Shown: positions 6,078-7,035 of the stretch, piece after piece
How positions within the stretch are numbered: the stretch's first letter is position 1
How the letters are laid out: each line of letters opens with the position of its first letter
Source of the DNA: Pseudomonadota bacterium
Lineage (GTDB): Bacteria; Pseudomonadota; Gammaproteobacteria; Halothiobacillales; Halothiobacillaceae
NCBI GenBank assembly: GCA_021795795.1
Contig: JAJYPA010000440.1
Coordinates: 1 to 7,035 of the forward strand
Length of the DNA: 7,035 bases
Direction: 5' to 3'
Notes under the pieces: generated by a model
What the model saw: the letters and a program-made list of their open reading frames with translations, nothing else
Database searches by the model: none
What the model was told of the DNA's origin: nothing
Program-made: the position numbers and the translations under genes

Positions 6078-6571
6078 AGATCCGTTTTGCATTGGCCAGC
6101 GCCATCATCGCTCTCGGCGGATGCGCGACGTCGCATCCCTGCATTCATGGGAAAGGCGGGGTATGCGTAGGCCCACGGGAAACCTGGGGCATCACCCGGC
6201 ATCGGGATCAGGTGAATCCCGACAAGCGTACGCTGAAGGCACAGAATGAGGCCCGCAAATTGTTGCACACCTCACCCAGCGCGCGTGACCAGCTTCCCAA
6301 CATTCACCCGCAGACCGCCACGTCACAGCAAACGCTTGACGGTGGTAAAGCTGCTCAATATACTACAGGAAGTCAGCCTTTACAGGCTCCGACCGGATAT
6401 CCGAAACCGTTGCTCACGCAACCCCGGGTGCTCAGGGTCTGGGTCGCACCTTACCGTGGTCCGGAAGGCAATCTGCATTTTCCGGGCATGGTCTACTCCA
6501 TTATTCAGCCACAAAGTTGGACCTTGGGACACGGTTCGTCCCATGTGCCAATCCCGGTCGCTGATTATTGA
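6074..6571 (+). CDS. traV: TraV, outer-membrane lipoprotein of the transfer channel
   Basis: TraV is the VirB7-class lipoprotein that, with TraK and the C-terminus of TraB, forms the outer-membrane core. This copy has 165 residues (F TraV: 171). The signal peptide MKIRFALASAIIALGGC carries a lipobox LGGC (Cys17) with Ala at +2, which fits outer-membrane sorting. Two further cysteines (23 and 31) lie close behind, as in F TraV, where cysteines after the lipobox are involved in disulfide cross-linking. The middle is polar and probably disordered. The C-terminal motif RVWVAPYRGPEGNLHFPGMVYSIIQPQSW (about 121-149) matches the F TraV pattern of LWIAPY followed by VFFVIKPSAW; this is the best evidence for the family. 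The start is GTG 6074, overlapping the traB stop (GTGA); AGGAGA (6059-6064) lies about 9 bases upstream. Confidence 0.9.
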   Translation: MKIRFALASAIIALGGCATSHPCIHGKGGVCVGPRETWGITRHRDQVNPDKRTLKAQNEARKLLHTSPSARDQLPNIHPQTATSQQTLDGGKAAQYTTGSQPLQAPTGYPKPLLTQPRVLRVWVAPYRGPEGNLHFPGMVYSIIQPQSWTLGHGSSHVPIPVADY

Positions 6572-6595
6572 GAGTCCTCAGCTTGCACATTATTC

Positions 6596-6601
6596 AGGAG
6601 G
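6596..6601 (+). promoter_or_regulatory. Strong ribosome-binding site for the pilin gene
   Basis: A perfect AGGAGG sits 5 bases before ATG 6607. It is the strongest Shine-Dalgarno in the window and sits before its only ATG start that follows a real intergenic gap in the tra block, in keeping with a need for high pilin output. It fixes the start at 6607 rather than at TTG/ATT-type codons nearer the traV stop. Confidence 0.8.
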
Positions 6602-6606
6602 TTCCC

Positions 6607-7014
6607 ATGCAGGCAGTTGCGACGTTCCCTGGTGTTTCTCTGTACAATCGTGCCGTATCCAAACTGGATCGGATGTTCTCCAGCAAGCGGGCTTTGATGG
6701 CCGCTGCCCTGATGACGATGGCGTTTTTCATCGCGCTGATGGAAGCCCATGCCGGTACGGGCGGCGTATCCTTCACCACCATTGCCACGCGTGTGGAAGG
6801 ATGGGCGCAAGGGCAGTTGGGTCTGGCCATCGTTGCCGGTGGTCTGATCTTTGGTGTGGCTTCGATGGTGTTCACGGGTAAGGGCACCATTCTGGCGGTG
6901 ATCGTGGGCGGCGCCGTGGCGCTGTACTACGGCATCCCGGTGCTGATCAGCATCTTCGCTGCCAACGCTGGTTTGGCCATCGCTCACACCCTGATTCTCG
7001 GGGCGGCAGCGTAA
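6607..7014 (+). CDS. traA: TraA/VirB2-like conjugative pilin precursor
   Basis: This is a pilin precursor of 135 residues that would be processed and assembled into the conjugative pilus. The leader is unusually long (about 49 residues), as in F TraA (51): a polar start, the basic stretch SKLDRMFSSKR, a hydrophobic core (LMAAALMTMAFFIAL) and a signal-peptidase site AHA before GTGG. The mature part (about 86 residues, larger than the 70 of F pilin) has a short amphipathic start (VSFTTIATRVEGWAQGQ), a first membrane helix (about 71-89), the basic turn TGKGT, a second helix (about 94-118) and a further hydrophobic end (120-135). The helix-basic loop-helix plan is typical of TraA/VirB2 pilins. 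The position right after traV fits SXT/R391-type order. The family assignment rests on size, topology and context, not on a specific signature. It has its own Shine-Dalgarno and lies 35 bases after traV. Confidence 0.8.
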   Translation: MQAVATFPGVSLYNRAVSKLDRMFSSKRALMAAALMTMAFFIALMEAHAGTGGVSFTTIATRVEGWAQGQLGLAIVAGGLIFGVASMVFTGKGTILAVIVGGAVALYYGIPVLISIFAANAGLAIAHTLILGAAA

Positions 7015-7035
7015 GCACCAGAGCTAAGTCCACCA

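Noticed and set aside
6572..6606. Possible terminator or promoter in the gap between traV and the pilin gene
   Set aside because: There is no GC-rich stem with a T-run and no convincing -10/-35 pair in these 35 bases; only the Shine-Dalgarno is supported.
7015..7035. Start of a further gene after the pilin
   Set aside because: Only 21 bases remain and no start codon with a ribosome-binding site is visible.

Overview
The window is a tightly packed, single-strand (+) segment of a conjugative DNA-transfer operon that encodes an F-type (MPF-F) type IV secretion system. The genes traL, traE, traK, traB, traV and a TraA/VirB2-like pilin can be recognised in that order. The sequence is fairly GC-rich, and the F-type proteins with Pro/Ala-rich linkers, lipoboxes and Sec signals point to a Gram-negative proteobacterium. 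The species, and whether this is a plasmid or an integrative conjugative element, cannot be fixed from the window; no origin, integrase, att site, relaxase or insertion sequence is present. The L-E-K-B-V-A order, with the pilin gene last, resembles SXT/R391-type and related elements rather than F itself, where traA comes first.

Layout. Positions 9-2397 hold four genes that are not part of the canonical F set: (1) a membrane-anchored DsbG-like protein whose CXXC and cis-proline motifs are both gone; (2) a small anchored protein with a Pro/Thr-rich tail; (3) a two-helix membrane protein; (4) a putative lipoprotein whose coding frame overlaps the end of gene 3 out of frame. Positions 2364-6571 hold the transfer-channel genes: traL (inner membrane), traE (VirB8-like inner-membrane component), traK (VirB9-like outer-membrane complex component, here with a lipobox and a long N-terminal extension), traB (VirB10-like scaffold spanning the envelope) and traV (VirB7-like outer-membrane lipoprotein). 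After a 35-base gap with its own strong Shine-Dalgarno comes the pilin gene, 6607-7014. The last 21 bases hold nothing I can assign.

How it works together. TraK, TraV and TraB form the envelope-spanning core in F-type systems, TraE and TraL belong to the inner-membrane assembly, and the pilin is the subunit of the conjugative pilus. Coding is almost continuous: five junctions have the start codon overlapping the previous stop by four bases (TTGA four times, GTGA once), which implies translational coupling along one polycistronic mRNA. I see no promoter or intrinsic terminator inside the window.

The best leads are the redox-dead DsbG-like protein, the out-of-frame overlap between genes 3 and 4, the serial use of TTG starts in stop-start overlaps, and the apparent lipidation of TraK.
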